A DNA stretch of 64,000 bases from Budorcas taxicolor (lineage: Eukaryota; Chordata; Mammalia; Artiodactyla; Bovidae): assembly GCF_023091745.1 (NCBI RefSeq), contig NC_068910.1, forward strand, positions 136,975,170-137,039,169. Reading direction: 5' to 3'. A program made the position numbers and the translations under genes. Shown one piece after another: positions 35,526 to 47,769 of this stretch (position 1 is its first letter; the number at the start of each line of letters is the position of its first letter). The notes under the pieces were generated by a model. That model saw only the letters and a program-made list of their open reading frames with translations, was not told the origin of the DNA and searched no databases.

Positions 35526-35529
35526 GGCA

Positions 35530-35632
35530 GCCCACCCCAGTATTCTTTCCTGGGAAATCCCATGGACAGAGGAACGTAGCAGGCCACAGTCCCCAGGGAT
35601 CACAAAGGAGTTAGACACGACTTAGTGACTAA
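35530..35632 (+). mobile_element. Bov-A SINE fragment
   Basis: From cccaccccagtattctttcc to ttagacacgacttagtgac. 5'-truncated and diverged. Confidence 0.85.
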
Positions 35633-36987
35633 ATACCAACAAATGATCAGTGCAGCGCAAAAACAACTGTGCTGTTTAATTTGCCTTGTGAGTGGAGCAT
35701 AGGACTGTAGGTATGACTGGAACTGAAGTCCAAAAAGAGAACCTTTCTGGGTAGTAGGATTAAGATGCTTTTTAATCTTCTGTATTTACTTGTGTATTTT
35801 CCATAGTGAAACAAATAGTAACGGCTGTAAAATTCTAGCCACACACCTTCCTTCCAATTACAAGCGAGCATCATCCTGACCCCCTTACAGTTCACTGTTG
35901 GCTCTGGTTACTGTCATCCGTAAGAAAACAATCTTTGGTAAACAAGCTCTGGGTTTTCTATTTTCCCGATGGATGCCCTAGTTCTCCAAATAAAAAACCT
36001 AATAATAGCATCTCCAGACTCTGCTTTCACTTCTGATACTGTCATCTTTTGTGTGTACATAAATGACCATGGCCTTTGGGAGACTTGTGGGCTTATTAAA
36101 GAGGTTTATTTTTGTATGTGTCAGAACCAAACTACAGCTCCCCCTTTCCATAAGATCTCATCAAGGTACAGTGTGCATGCTGGTACAGGGGGGCTCACCG
36201 GCTTAGGGGGCAAGTGCAGCTGGGTTTGGCACCTGCTTTAACCAAAGACTCTGCTCATCATCAGACCTGATCTCAGCGTGGAGACCCAAGGTTGGGATGA
36301 ACATGGAGTCTGGCAGGGCAAGCAGAGATTTACGAGCAAGCGGGGTAGTACCATAGAGAGAACCTCTCTCCTGAAACAGGCCTGGCTGTGAGCCTGTGTT
36401 CTCCTCCAACCCCCCGGGCCATTTTGGACAAGCAAGATCACCTCTTTCCTCATTTATAGACACAGATAACAAGAACTCTCTCTAAACAGTGTTGTTGGAG
36501 GCAAAAAGATATGTAAGGCTGAGAAATAATACATAAATGCAGGGGAAGTCTTAAGAGTTACGACTTAAAACATTTTTAAAATAATAAATGAGCCATTTGG
36601 GGTATATTAAGTGTCATCCGTAAACCAATTGCATGATCAGATGCTTGCTTGTAGGCTATCCAATATTTTTTTTCAGTATGCCACTCTGCAGAGGCCTAGA
36701 TGTGTCCAGGAGATTGGGGGTTCCTGGGTAAACCCCTTCCCCCTTGGCTCAGTTTTTTCTTCTTTGAAACCAAGGGGGTAAAGGGACGAGCCTCAATCTC
36801 TGAGCAGCACCCTGCCCTGGCTCTGTTGGGAGTACAGTGTTTGTCTGCATTCGTTGGTGTGCCCATGGCAGGAAGTTAAAATCAAAGGCAGAAACCCCAG
36901 ACCTCCACTCAGTCACCAACTTTGGGTTTATGACCACCCAAACTGAAACTTACTCAAAAAGTACTGTTGGCATGCCCCCATCCCCAG
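35633..36987. other. Intergenic sequence
   Basis: No gene or clear repeat recognised. Confidence 0.4.
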
Positions 36988-38010
36988 AATAAACTGTGGA
37001 AAATTCTGAAAGAGATAGGAATATCAGACCACCTGACCTGCCTCTTGAGAAACCTGTATGCAGGTCAGGAAGCAACAGTTAGAACTGGACATGGAACAAC
37101 AGACTGGTTCCAAATAGGAAAAGGAATACATCAAGGCTGTATATTGTCACCCTGCTTATTTAAGTTCTATGCAGAGTACATCATGAGAAATGCTGGGCTG
37201 GATGAAGCACAAGCTGAAATCAAGATTGCTGGGAGAAGTATCAATAACCTCAGATATGCAGATGACACCACCCTTATGGCAGAAAGTGAAGAAGAACTAA
37301 AGAGCCTCTTGTTGAAAGTGAAAGAGGAGAGTGAAAAGTTAAGATCATGGCATCTAGTCCCATCCCTTCATGGCAAATAGATGGGGAAACAGTGGAAACA
37401 GTGGCTAACTTTATTTGGGGCTCCAAAATCACTGCAAATGGTGATTGCAGCCATGAAATTAAAAGAGGCTTACTCCTTGGAAGGAAAGTTAAGACCAACC
37501 TAGACAGCATATTAAAAAGCAGAGACGTCAGTTTGTCAACAAAGGTCCATCTAGTCAAGGCTATGGTTTTTCCAGTAGTCATGTATGGATGTGAGAGTTG
37601 GACTCTAAAGAAAGCTCAGCGCAAAAGAATTGATGCTTTTGAACTGTGGTGTTGGAGAAGACTCTTGACAGTCTCTTGGACTGCAGGAGATCCAACCAGT
37701 CCATCCTAAAGGAAGTCAGTCCTGGGTGTTCATTGGAAGGACTGATGTTGAAGCTGAAACTGCAATACTTTGGCCACCTGATGCGAAGAGCTGACTCATT
37801 TGAAAAGACCCTGATGCTGGGAAAGATTGAGGGCAGGAGGAGAAGGGGACGACAGAGGATGAGATGGTTGGATGGCATCACCAACTCAATGGACATGAGT
37901 TTGGGTAAACTCCAAGAGCTAGTGATGGACAGGGAGGCCTGGTGTGCTGCGATTCATGGGGTCGCAAAGAGTCGGACAAGACTGAATGACTGAACTGAAA
38001 AAAAAAAAAA
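36988..38010 (+). mobile_element. BovB LINE copy 3, 5'-truncated
   Basis: Starts inside the RT domain (aataaactgtggaaaattct) and ends with tgactgaactg and an A13 tail. The frame 36967-37380 retains GTTDWFQIGKG and an intact YADD (37255-37266). A deletion after SEEELKSLLLKVKEESEK removes the next segment and shifts frame, and the C-terminal part continues in other frames (37347-37709, 37646-37993). It is the only copy here with a normal YADD. Confidence 0.95.
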
Positions 38011-38663
38011 CAAAATTGGGATAGGCAAAAGAATACAGACAAACTGGGGTGGGGGAGCTGGAATTGTATTTAAAATCCAGAGAGAACCAATTGCCTTCCC
38101 TGAGCCCCCACCCCTCTGCTTATAGCCTACTGATTTAGTTATGGCAGCTAAAATCTCATCTGAGCTTTCGGCTTATGTGACTAGTTCCCAAAGGGCCTCC
38201 CAATCAGAGCTGCTCTAGAGGTGGACCCACACCCCCATGGGTCTCACCCTGAATGGGTGGCCTGAGCCTTGAGCCCCCGACCTGGGAGCCCAGTAGAGAT
38301 GTCTTAGGACACATTGAGTGGTCTGGTTAGTTACCCCCTGAAGTACCTGCAAAGATCAGAAACCCTTCTGCAGTGAAGGCTTCTTTAACTGGCACTGGCT
38401 CGGCTCCCAGGGTGTCTCCAGGTGTACCCCCATTCTGAGGGAGACCTGTTTGCTCCATGCAGACCCTGCAGCTACGTTGAGCACCCAACATACTCAGTGA
38501 TTTAGAGGCCAGCTGCCATCTCCAGTACCCCCTTCCCTGATGGGATTTGTTCCAGTCCGCCCCTGAGCCTCACTTCCTGTACACAGGCCTGAGCAGTATC
38601 ATGAAACATGGAACCTGGGGCATTTTTGGCCCCAGTGTGGAGACACTCTGGATGCCAAAATCA
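38011..38663. other. Intergenic sequence
   Basis: No gene or repeat recognised. Confidence 0.4.
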
Positions 38664-39105
38664 AGTCAAAAAGAAACAGATAATTTGAACAGGTTGATTG
38701 CCAGAAGTGAAATTGAATCTGTGATTTAAAAAAAATAACCCTGCAAACTAAAGTCCAGGACCAGATGGCTTCACTGGGGAATTCTACTAAACATACAAAG
38801 GACTTAAACTGATCCTTCTCAAACTCTTCCAAACGACTGAAGAGGAGGGAACGCTCCCAAAGTTATTCTATGAAGCCACCATCACCCTGACACAAGACCA
38901 GATAGACACTACAAATAAACAAAATCACAGATCAATATCTTTAATGAATATGGATGAAAAATTCTCTACAAAATATGAGTAAACCAAAGCCAACAGTACA
39001 TAAAAGGGATCATAAACCATGATCTAGCTGGCTTCGTACCGGGGTTGTAAGAATGGTTCAACATATGCAAAATCAATGTGGCAGACCACATCAACAGAAG
39101 GAAAC
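38664..39105 (+). mobile_element. L1 ORF2 (RT region) fragment
   Basis: Sense L1 ORF2 text: acagataatttgaacagg, aaagtccaggaccagatggc, ttcactggggaattctac, and later ggatgaaaaattctc and aagaatggttcaacatatgc. Many stops and frameshifts. Confidence 0.85.
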
Positions 39106-41391
39106 ACAAGACTCATACCAAGCTGCCCTGGGAAGAGCCCAGTGTCCCGCCCCACCCCCCATTACAGCATCCTGCGGTCTCTCAGGAAGGCCTCCTCTCA
39201 CGTCCCAGGCAGCCAGGAAGCTCCAGCCCTCTAACCCTCATCCAGCCTGGGCCTGGCACTTTCCACAGCACAGAGTATGCCTTTCTCTAAAACACAAAGC
39301 CGAGCTAAGAGCTCCTGCTAGGTGTGTGTAGAATTTCTGTGATTGAAGGCATGCTGTCAGAGACGTGGGTAATCCGCTTTTGTTAGCAATGATCTGAGCC
39401 ATAAAGTGGCAGAGATGTCTATAATCTCCCCAGTCTAAGTGAAAACATGCTTTGAAAAATGTAAGTCCTTGTTCACAGTCACGGACAGGAAACTTCACAG
39501 GGTTTGGGTCCATCTCATCCCACCTTTCAGAAAAACTAACCTTATCTTTAATCCAGAAAGCTGTGGCAACTCCCCTCCCTTCCAGCATCCCTCTGGGGCC
39601 CCCTGTGACCTCTCCTCTCCCTCCTGCCTTCCCAGGCCCAGCCCTCTTCCCCAGGTACCCCTGGGACCTCCTGTCACCCCATGTGCTTTGAAACTTCCCA
39701 TCTGTGGCTCCCACCATCTCACCCTGTGTCCAAATGCCTGTGTGCTGCAATCTAACACCATTCCCACCTCTCTCTACGGGGCTTCTGCTGCTCCCCGCTG
39801 CACCACCACCCTGCAGGAAGCAGGCGCTGAGGTGGAGACTCACGTGCTAGAGGCTCTCTGGGGAGGGTTCTGTGGAAGCAGAGGGGAGCAAGACCGGGAC
39901 CAGACAGGGAGAAGCTGGGCTGTGAGGCAGTTATGGGAAAGCCTCAGCCAGTTCCACACAGTGCTCTGGAGCTGGGACCAGCTCGCAGAGGAGCCGCGGT
40001 TGGAGCCTGGTGGTAGGGCCTTCAGCCCTTTTCCCATCAAGTCACTACACAGGCTGCCCCAGGGGGAGTCGGAGCAGCACGCCAGTATCCACTCTGGAAG
40101 CCCTAACCCTGCAGCCCATTTGCCCACAGCCCTCTTTCTGCATCTTCTTCCTTGGCTTTCCTCTGAACTACCCTTTGCTCTTTCTCTCCAAGTCCTTCAG
40201 TTGGGGGCATTACCTGCTTCAGCTCTGCTTTCTTCAGGGCTTCCTGTCCCCTTTCTCTGAGCAGAAGCCCAGGCTCCCTGATGACACTCCCCTGCTGTTA
40301 CAGCCCAGCTTGCTCTGCATTGCCAGACCAGTCCTATGGCAAAATCAGGGAAGATCATCTGCTGGGAGCAAGGCCATATCTATAGTCCCTTCCCGCCAGA
40401 CTCGAATCCCTGTGGGAGCCCAGTGGCCCACCTGCCTCTGTGCTTTCAAGATATAAGTGTGGCTCAAGGTTGTAGGGACACTACTTGGCAGGAAGAGCAA
40501 GACCTAGGCCATCTTGACAGGTGGGGTGCTCTGCAAAGTTCAGGAACCTCCTCAAAGCAAGGGGGCATCTGCTGTTGCCAGGGATGATGTCAGAGTTGTG
40601 AGCCTCCACTGGGGCTGCCTCCTGCTCACTGGAGGGGGATGGATGGAGGAACAGTTCTGTACAGACAGCATGGGCTTTGGAGGAGGGGCATCCAAGCCGA
40701 TAGCCTAGCGTGACACTGTTCATCTTTCTGTGTCATGGATATCTACCAAGCCCCCGCTGTGTGTTAGATGCTGGGGTCACCATGGTGAAGAGCATGAGCC
40801 AGTCCCCACTTCCGCAGAAATCCTCACGCTGAGGCAGCCTTACTGCCATGGGTGCTCTGAGAGGGAGCTATGGTGCACACAGAGGGGTAACCCAGGATCC
40901 AGACTAGGGGTGAGGGATGCAGCCTGGAGGACGCAATAAGAATCCTAACCCCTGGTGAGAGAGAGCACGGCTGTGTGGCCCTGGGGAACATACTTGACCT
41001 CCCTGAGCCTCCCAATTACACCCATCTGCTGGCTGCTGTGAGGACTAAGTGAAATAATGTAAGTATCATAGTCTCAGGTCCCAGTTCATGGACCAGAATT
41101 CCGGTGGTGGTCCATGGTGGCTATTACTACTATAAATAAAGGGAGCTACCACTTTCTAGGGCTGAGGAAATTCCCTGAGCTCTGCAGGTAAGTATGAGCT
41201 AAGGATTTTGTTCTCACTGGAGTTTGCGTGGGACTTGGGCTGCTAGGATTCTCAGTCTTGCCCCACACAGCCACCAACTTGCCATGTGACCCAGAGCAAC
41301 TTACATCCCACCTCTAGCCTTACTTGCATCCTTTGTAACAGAAAGGAGTTGGAACAGAGTCTGTAATTCAAGGCCTAGCCGGAAACCAAGT
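39106..41391. other. Intergenic sequence
   Basis: No gene recognised. The 273-codon frame at 39439-40260 is low-complexity Pro/Ser/Leu text without family similarity. A short L2 antisense trace (ccccgctgtgtgttagatgc, ggggtcaccatggtgaagag) may lie at 40735-40830, and MIR-like text at 40975-41075. Confidence 0.45.
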
Positions 41392-43096
41392 TGGGGAGGA
41401 AGGATCAAGATGGTGGAGTAGGAAGATGTGGAGCTCACTTCTCCCCATAAACACATTTTTTAAAAAATGTATATATGGAACAATTCTCCGAGAAAACACA
41501 CTGGAAACTGGCAGAAGAACTCTCATACAAACAAAGCTGCAAGAAAGATCTCCACGTAACCAGGTAGGGAAGAAAAAAAAGACATCAGAATGGGGTCAAA
41601 TCCCCTGGGAGGGATCTATAAAAGAGAAAGGCTCTGGCCCTGGGGAGCCCCCTTGCCTGTTGGGAGGTCCAGTGGGACAGACAGAGGGGCTGGGGTGTAT
41701 GCTGCTCACAATCAGCGTGAAGGCAGACTGGTGCTGGCAGCCTCGGCCCATCCAGAACGCCTGCCAGACTGGGCTGCTAGTAAATGCAGCTGCTAGGCAC
41801 TGAATCTCAGGCAAATGGGCCCTGGAGGACTCAGTTTAGCTACATGGAGACAGCCTGGAGGGCCTGGGGTGTGGTCTACTCTGAACCTTGGAGCCTGCTG
41901 TCAGCACGCTCATGGCAGAGGCAGACTTTCTTGGCCTGCACGTGGTGGGGGCGGGTCTGGCCACATCCAGCTTTGTCAGAGCACATACCAGGTGGGGCCG
42001 CAGAGACTGTCTCAGGTGGACAGCCCCGGGGGGTGTTTGCAGTGGTTCAGCGTCTCCCACCCCACACCTCAGCCTGAAGTCACACCTGGGGCACACGTGT
42101 CCCGGGAGAAACCTGCCAAGGGGGCAGCAGCACCTAGCACCTCAATTCCTGCAGCCACAGTGCCTCAGCCCCCAGCACCAACCTATCCACACCACAGCCT
42201 AGCACTGGGTTCAGACAAACACAGTGGAGAAATGGACATGACCTTGGGCTGTTCTGGGCAGAACCGTGGATGCTGTGCAGGTGGCATACGGGTTCTGTGA
42301 CCACACGAGGCTCACCTGCTGCAGTGACTGTCTCTGTTCAGACAGAGCATGCATTCGGTGGCAACAGAGCCTCGTGGCTTCTACTCCAGCAACTTGGGAG
42401 CAGACCCCCACCCCTGACAGGGCTACAGGAGACAGCCACAAGGGAAAGAGGAGGCCCTGCCCAACATCCACTGCAGGCTCTGGTGACCACAATGCCAGTC
42501 ATACCTGCCGCTAAGAGCGGTGATGGCCAGCACACTCGAGGAGAGACCTGGCTGGCACCCACAGCCAAACAGCCCTGCACCAAAAGTACTGGCCTCACAC
42601 CATCTACACGGGGATGGTCCCACATGAAAACAGCTCTTCAAGACCACAGTAGGTAACCATTTCTCCTAAATTCAAAGAGACAGAGGAAGTTAAGTAAAAT
42701 GAAAAAGTAGAGGAACTACTCCTAATTAAAATGGCAAAAATTAAGGAGAGGATTCTAAACGCAGCAAGAGAAAAACAGAATCAGTTTTTCTCTTGGGAGA
42801 AAACTGGAACCTCAAAAAAAACACAGCGGACTTCTCTATAGAAACTTGCAGCCAGAAGGGAGTGGCATGTTATATTCAAAGTCTTGAGAGGGAAACAGGT
42901 AACCTGGGATACTCTACCTAGCAAGATTATCATTTGAATAGTCAGAGAGATAATTTCTCAGACAAGCAAAAACTGAAAGAATACAATACTACATCTACCC
43001 TACAAGAAATATTGAAAGATCTTTTCTAGTTAGAAAAGAAATAAGAATGTATAGGAAAGGGAAAATCACAATAGGAAAGGCAGATTAATATAAAGG
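41392..43096 (+). mobile_element. L1 or HAL1 5' UTR/ORF1-region remnant
   Basis: Starts like an L1 5' UTR (ggaggaaggatcaagatgg, tggagtaggaagatgtggag). It later shows the ORF1-adjacent pattern gcagccagaagggagtggca, gaaagggaaa-type runs, ctctacctagcaagattatc and cagacaagcaaaaactgaaag. No intact ORF1. Whether it belongs to the same insertion as the L1 piece after 43.5 kb is unclear. Confidence 0.65.
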
Positions 43097-43097
43097 A

Positions 43098-43317
43098 TTG
43101 TTGTTATTTAGTTGCTCATCTGTGTCTGACTCTTTTATGACCCCTGTGGACTGTAGCCCGCCAGGTTCCTCTGTGCATGGGATTTTCCAGGCAAAAATAC
43201 CAGCGTGGGTTGCCATTTCCCTCTCCATGGGATTTTCCTGACCCAGGGGTCAAATCTGTGTCTCTGCTCCTCCTGTATTGCAGGTGGACTCTTCACCACT
43301 GAGCCACTGGGGAAGTT
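43098..43317 (-). mobile_element. Bov-tA SINE
   Basis: Antisense Bov-A body (ttgttatttagttgctcatc, ggactgtagcccgccaggtt) and tRNA-like head (tcctgtattgcaggtggact, ccactgagccactggggaag). Confidence 0.92.
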
Positions 43318-43706
43318 CCATAGAGGACTGAAGATCACTTAAATAAGCCAGTACATATGTTAAAAAGTAATCAGAATTGTACAAGCTATGATAACCACAA
43401 CAGTAGCAAAAGGATAAACCTGAAGATGTAAAGTAGGACATAAAAACGCAGAATGTGGGGGAGAGGAGTAAAAAAAGCAGATCTCTTAGAATGTGTTTTT
43501 CAGCCTATATGATTGCCAGTCTACAGTGAGTAGATTCAGTTATGGATTAATATACTTTAAAACCTAATGAATGGGACCTAATTAAACTTAAAAGCTTTTG
43601 CATAGCAAAGGAAACCATAAACAAGACAAAAAGACAACCTAAGGAATGAGAAAAAATATTTGTAAATGATACAGGCAACAAGGGGTTAATATCCAAACTA
43701 TATAGG

Positions 43707-43798
43707 GACTTCCCTGGCTAAACCTTTGTGCTTCCGATGCAGGGGGCTCAGGTTCAATCCTTGGAGAGCTAATATACCACACTCTGTGTGGTATGACC

Positions 43799-43800
<2 letters not shown>
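43707..43800 (+). mobile_element. CHR-1-type SINE
   Basis: The tRNA-derived head gggacttccctggctaaac and tgcagggggctcaggttcaa, then actctgtgtggtatgaccag. The usual A-tail is replaced by the (AC)n microsatellite. Confidence 0.8.

Positions 43801-43801
<1 letters not shown>

Positions 43802-43864
<63 letters not shown>
43802..43864 (+). repeat. (AC)31 microsatellite
   Basis: Perfect AC dinucleotide run of 63 bases directly at the 3' end of the CHR-1 SINE. Likely length-polymorphic. Confidence 0.98.
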
Positions 43865-43867
<3 letters not shown>

Positions 43868-44535
43868 CTCATACAACTCAGTATCAAAAACAAAAAATCT
43901 AGTCAAAGAATGGGTAGAAGACTTGGATATTTCTTCAAGGAAGACATCCAAATGACCAACTGGCAATGAAGAGATAATTAATTTCTCTAATTATTAGAGA
44001 AATGCAAGTAAAAACCACAATGAACCAATACCTCACACCAGTCAGAATGGCCATGGTCAAAAAGTCTACAAATGATAAATGCTGGTGAGGGAATGTTAAG
44101 TTGTGGGGACTGCTAAGTTGGCGCAGCCACTATGAAAAACAGTATGAAGGTTCCTTAAAAAACTAAAACTAGAACTACCATATGGTCCAGCAATCCCCCT
44201 CCTAGGAAAGATGAAACTCTAATTTGAAAAGATACATGTACCCCAACGTTCATAGCGATACTATTTACAGTAGCCAAAGCAAGGAATCTACCTAAATGTC
44301 CATCAATAGATGAACAGATAAAGAAGATGTGGTATGAAATATTACTCAGCCATTAAAAAGAACAAAATATTGTCATTTGCAGCAACATGGACAGACTTAG
44401 AGGTTATCATACTAAATGAAGTAAGTCAAGTAGAGATAGGCAAATATTATTTATATTTGGAATCTGAAAAATAATACCAATGAATATACATACAAAACAG
44501 AAGAAGACTCACAGACATAGAAAACAAACTTATGG

Positions 44536-46073
44536 GACTTCCCTGGTGATATAGTGGTTAAGAATCATCCTGCCAATGCAGGGGACACAGGTTTGATCCC
44601 ATCCCTGGTCTGGGAAGATTCCACATGCAGTTCAGTTCAGTTCAGTTCAGTCGCTCAGTCGTGTCCGACTCTTTGTGACCCCATGAATCGCAGCATGCCA
44701 GGCCTCCCTGTCCATCTACCAACTCCCGGAGTTCACTCAGACTCATGTCCATCGAGTCTGTGATGCCATCCAGCCATCTCATCCTCTGTCATCCCCTTCT
44801 CCTCCTGCCCCCAATCCCTCCCAGCAATGAGATGAGTCAAGTTCCAATGACTCAACTCTTTGCATGAGATGGCCAAAGTACTGGAGTTTCAGCTTTAGCA
44901 CCATTCCTTCCAAAGAAATCCCAGGGTTGATCTCCTTCAGAATGGACTGGTTGGATCTCCTTGCAGTCCAAGGAACTCTCAAGAGTCTTCTCCAACACCA
45001 TAGTTCAAAAGCATCAATTCTTCAGCACTCAGCCTTCTTCACAGTCCAACTCTCACATCCATACATGACCACTGGAAAAACCATAGCCTTGACTAGACGG
45101 ACCTTAGTCAGCAAAGTAATGTCTCTGCTTTTGAATATACTATCTAGATTGGTCATAACTTTTCTTCCAAGGGGTAAGCATCTTTTAATTTCATGGCTGC
45201 AGTCACCATCTGCAGTGATTTTGGAGCCCCAAAAAATAAAGTCTGACACTGTTTCTACTGTTTCCCCATCTATTTCCCATGAAGTGATGGGACCAGATGC
45301 CATGATCTTCATTTTCTGAATGTTGAGCTTTAAGCCAACTTTTTCACTCTCCTCTTTCACTTTCAACAAGAGGCTTTTTAGCTCCTCTTCACTTTCTGCC
45401 ATAAGGGTGGTGTCATTTGCATATCTGAGGTTATTGATATTTCTCCCGGCAATCTTGATTCCAGCTTGTGTTTCTTCCAACCCAGCATTTCTCATGATGT
45501 ACTCTGCATATAAGTTAAATAAGCAGGGTGACAATATACAGCCTTGATGTACTCCTTTTCCTATTTGGAACCAGTCTGTTGTTCCATGTCCAGTTCTAAC
45601 TGTTGCCTCCTGACCTGCATACAGATTTCTCAAGAGGCAGGTTAGGTGATCTGGAATTCCCATCTCTTTCAGAATTTTCCACAGTTTATTGTGATCCACA
45701 TAGTCAAAGGCTTTGGCATAGTCAATAAAGCAGAAATAGATGTTTTTCTGGAACTCTCTTGCTTTTTCCATGATCCAGCGGATGTTGGCAATTTGCTCTC
45801 TGGTTTCTCTGCCTTTCCTAAAACCAGCTTGAACATCAGGGATTTCACGGTTCACGTATTGCTGAAGCCTGGCTTGGAGAATTTTGATAGGGCAACAAAA
45901 TTCATATGCAACAACTACTGAGCCTATCCACCTAGAGCGTGTGCTCAACGTGGAGAAGCGGCTGCAGTGAGAAGCCTGTATACCACAACGAAGAGTACCC
46001 ACTGCTTGCTGCAACTAGAGAAAGCCTGCGTGCAGCAACAAAGACCCAGAGCAGCCAAAAATACATGAAAAGA
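44536..46073 (+). mobile_element. CHR-2 SINE interrupted by BovB copy 4
   Basis: Left part 44536-44628 (gacttccctggtgatatagt, ctgccaatgcaggggacaca, gaagattccacatgc), right part 45888-46073 (caacaactactgagcc, gaagcggctgcagtgagaag, gcagccaaaaatac). Target duplication aaacaaacttatgg (44522-44535) and gaacaaactcatgg (46074-46087). Confidence 0.92.
44629..45887 (-). mobile_element. BovB LINE copy 4, 5'-truncated, with long open RT frame
   Basis: The 3' end is at the left with a (GAACT)n terminus (read as agttcagttc). On the minus strand an uninterrupted frame runs from the 5' junction (45887) to 45022, covering the palm of the RT (FCFIDYAKAFD, GTTDWFQIGKG, HQGCILSP) and the start of the C-terminal region (VVMYGCESWTVKKAE). 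The catalytic box reads YAND because the Asp codon is Asn (plus 45415-45417). The frame extends upstream through antisense CHR-2 to a Met at 46014, giving 330 codons, the longest open frame in the window but an artefact of the junction. No target duplication is evident. Confidence 0.95.
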
Positions 46074-46269
46074 GAACAAACTCATGGTTACCAACATGGA
46101 AAGGGAGGGGGATAAATTAGGAGTGTGAGATACAAAATTAACAGATATGAAATACTAAGCATAAACTAGATATGCAACAAAGATTTTGTGTACAGTATGG
46201 GAACTATATTGAATCTTACAAAGACCTAATAGAAGATAATTAGACCCAAAGAAAATAATTGGAAATGTG

Positions 46270-46275
46270 TATATA

Positions 46276-46315
<40 letters not shown>
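46270..46315. repeat. (TA)n microsatellite, left block
   Basis: Alternating TA with one TACA interruption, directly left of the nested BOV-A2. Confidence 0.95.
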
Positions 46316-46316
<1 letters not shown>

Positions 46317-46585
46317 GCTGCTAAGTCGCTTCAGTCGAGTTCGACTCTGTGCGACCCCACAGATGGCAGCTCACCAGGCTCCACCATCCCAGGGATTCTT
46401 CAGGCAAGAACACTGGAGTGGGTTGCCATTTCCTTCTCCAATGCATGAGAGTGAAAAGTGAAAGTGAAGTCGCTTACTAAGTGTCCGACTCTTCGTGACC
46501 CCATGGACTACAGCCTACCAGGCTCCTCTGTCCATGGGATTTTCCAGGCAAGAGTGCTGGAGTGGGTTGCCATTGCCTTCTCCGA
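46316..46585 (-). mobile_element. BOV-A2 SINE inside a TA microsatellite
   Basis: The antisense full dimer begins tgctgctaagtcgcttcagt and ends ttgccattgccttctccga. TA repeats flank both sides, so the element inserted into, or seeded, the microsatellite. Confidence 0.95.
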
Positions 46586-46586
46586 C

Positions 46587-46653
<67 letters not shown>

Positions 46654-46714
46654 CACATATATATACATATATATACACACACACACATATATATATACAT
46701 ATATATATATATAT
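46586..46714. repeat. (TA)n/(CA)n compound microsatellite, right block
   Basis: Alternating TA blocks separated by two (AC) blocks (about 46608-46622 and 46674-46687). Yields meaningless Tyr/Ile/His/Thr frames on both strands. Confidence 0.95.
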
Positions 46715-46775
46715 GAACCACTTTGCCAAAGACCTAAACACAGTATTTTAAATCAACTATACTTTAATAAATACA

Positions 46776-47769
46776 TAAAGATAAGCTCCAACCTGGCATC
46801 TTCATATTCTAGGGAGTCACCAAGTCAGGGGGAAGACCCCAGGCAGAGAGTCTGGGTGAGGCAAATGGGGTAGAGCTGACTACCCTTGACCTACCTATTT
46901 AGTGGGGGAGTCTGAAGCCTGCAGTTGCAGTCACTTGGTACCAAAAGGGAAGGAAGTGGAAAATGTATGAAGTGCAGAGAACAGCTGCCTGCCTCAAGTC
47001 TGTGGGCTTGCCTTCATGGGAAGAGCCTGATTTGACCCACATCCAGTCTTTCTAGTCAACAGTCTCTGAAGATGAACAAACGGCCCAGTCCTGTATTTCC
47101 CAAAATGAGCCCAAAGTCGGCATGGCTCTGTCTTCAGGCCTCCTCCCTGCTCCTTGCTCTCTCTCTTCCTTCCCACTCTCTGCTCCTCCAGCTCAGGGCT
47201 GGAGGAAGCCTTCTCTGAACCCCATCTGAAATTAGACATCCCTCCTCTGTCAGCACCAGACTTGTGCATCCCTCTGTAACAATGTGGAGAATTTCATGTG
47301 TCAAGGATTTCTTGTGTGAGAAAGCAGTCATGCTGAGCAGTGGGCGTCATCTCCTGCACTGCAGGTGTGAAGGAGGTCCGTGACCCTCTGACTTAAGTAT
47401 CCTATAACCCCTGGCTCAACCTGCAGAGGGAAGCAGGAGTCCAGGAGCCCCTTTGCAGGCCGCTGTGAGGCGCGGACTATTGGGGGAAAGGACAAAGGCG
47501 TGCTAGGACCTGTTTTAGGATAAGAGCCGTGAGTGAGAGGTCCAGAGCACGGGGGCATGCCGAGATGTGTGAGGAGTTTTCCAGGAAGTGTAAGGGATGG
47601 AGACACTGGTGGCAGGGGGTTATGAATGGGATCACCATCTCCCCTTTTCATGAACATAAGTAGAGACTGACCTTACTCTTGCATTTAATTTTGGCCACTG
47701 GACCACATAATGGGAAGTGCCACAAAAAGCTGGGTCATGTGGCACCCATGGGTCTGTTGCCCAGACACC
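46776..47769. other. Intergenic sequence
   Basis: No gene or clear repeat. Confidence 0.4.

Larger units (their letters stand above)
43566..46775 (+). mobile_element. L1 ORF2 C-terminus and 3' UTR with four nested elements
   Basis: L1 pieces: about 43566-43706, 43865-44535, 46074-46269 and 46715-46775. Diagnostic text: gacctaattaaacttaaaag, tatccaaactatat, agaatgggtagaagacttgg, ctcagccattaaaaagaac and aaatcaactatactttaata. Interrupted by a CHR-1/(AC)n, a CHR-2 that itself contains BovB copy 4, and a BOV-A2 within a TA microsatellite. Confidence 0.88.

Noticed and set aside
39439..40260. 273-codon frame as a protein gene
   Set aside because: Proline/serine-rich chance frame in GC-rich DNA; no family resemblance, and competing frames on both strands.
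41392..43096. A novel gene in the region of many overlapping frames around 41.4-42.7 kb
   Set aside because: The segment starts and ends with L1/HAL1-like text, and the frames are on both strands without a consistent protein.
43802..43864. Regular short repeats as a CRISPR-like array
   Set aside because: Pure dinucleotide repeat with no spacers in a mammalian genome.
45022..46014. 330-codon minus-strand frame as a reverse transcriptase gene
   Set aside because: It is a 5'-truncated BovB joined to antisense CHR-2, has YAND instead of YADD, and lacks the endonuclease and C-terminus.
46458..46873. Tyr/Ile/His/Thr-rich frames on both strands
   Set aside because: Translation of TA/CA microsatellites.
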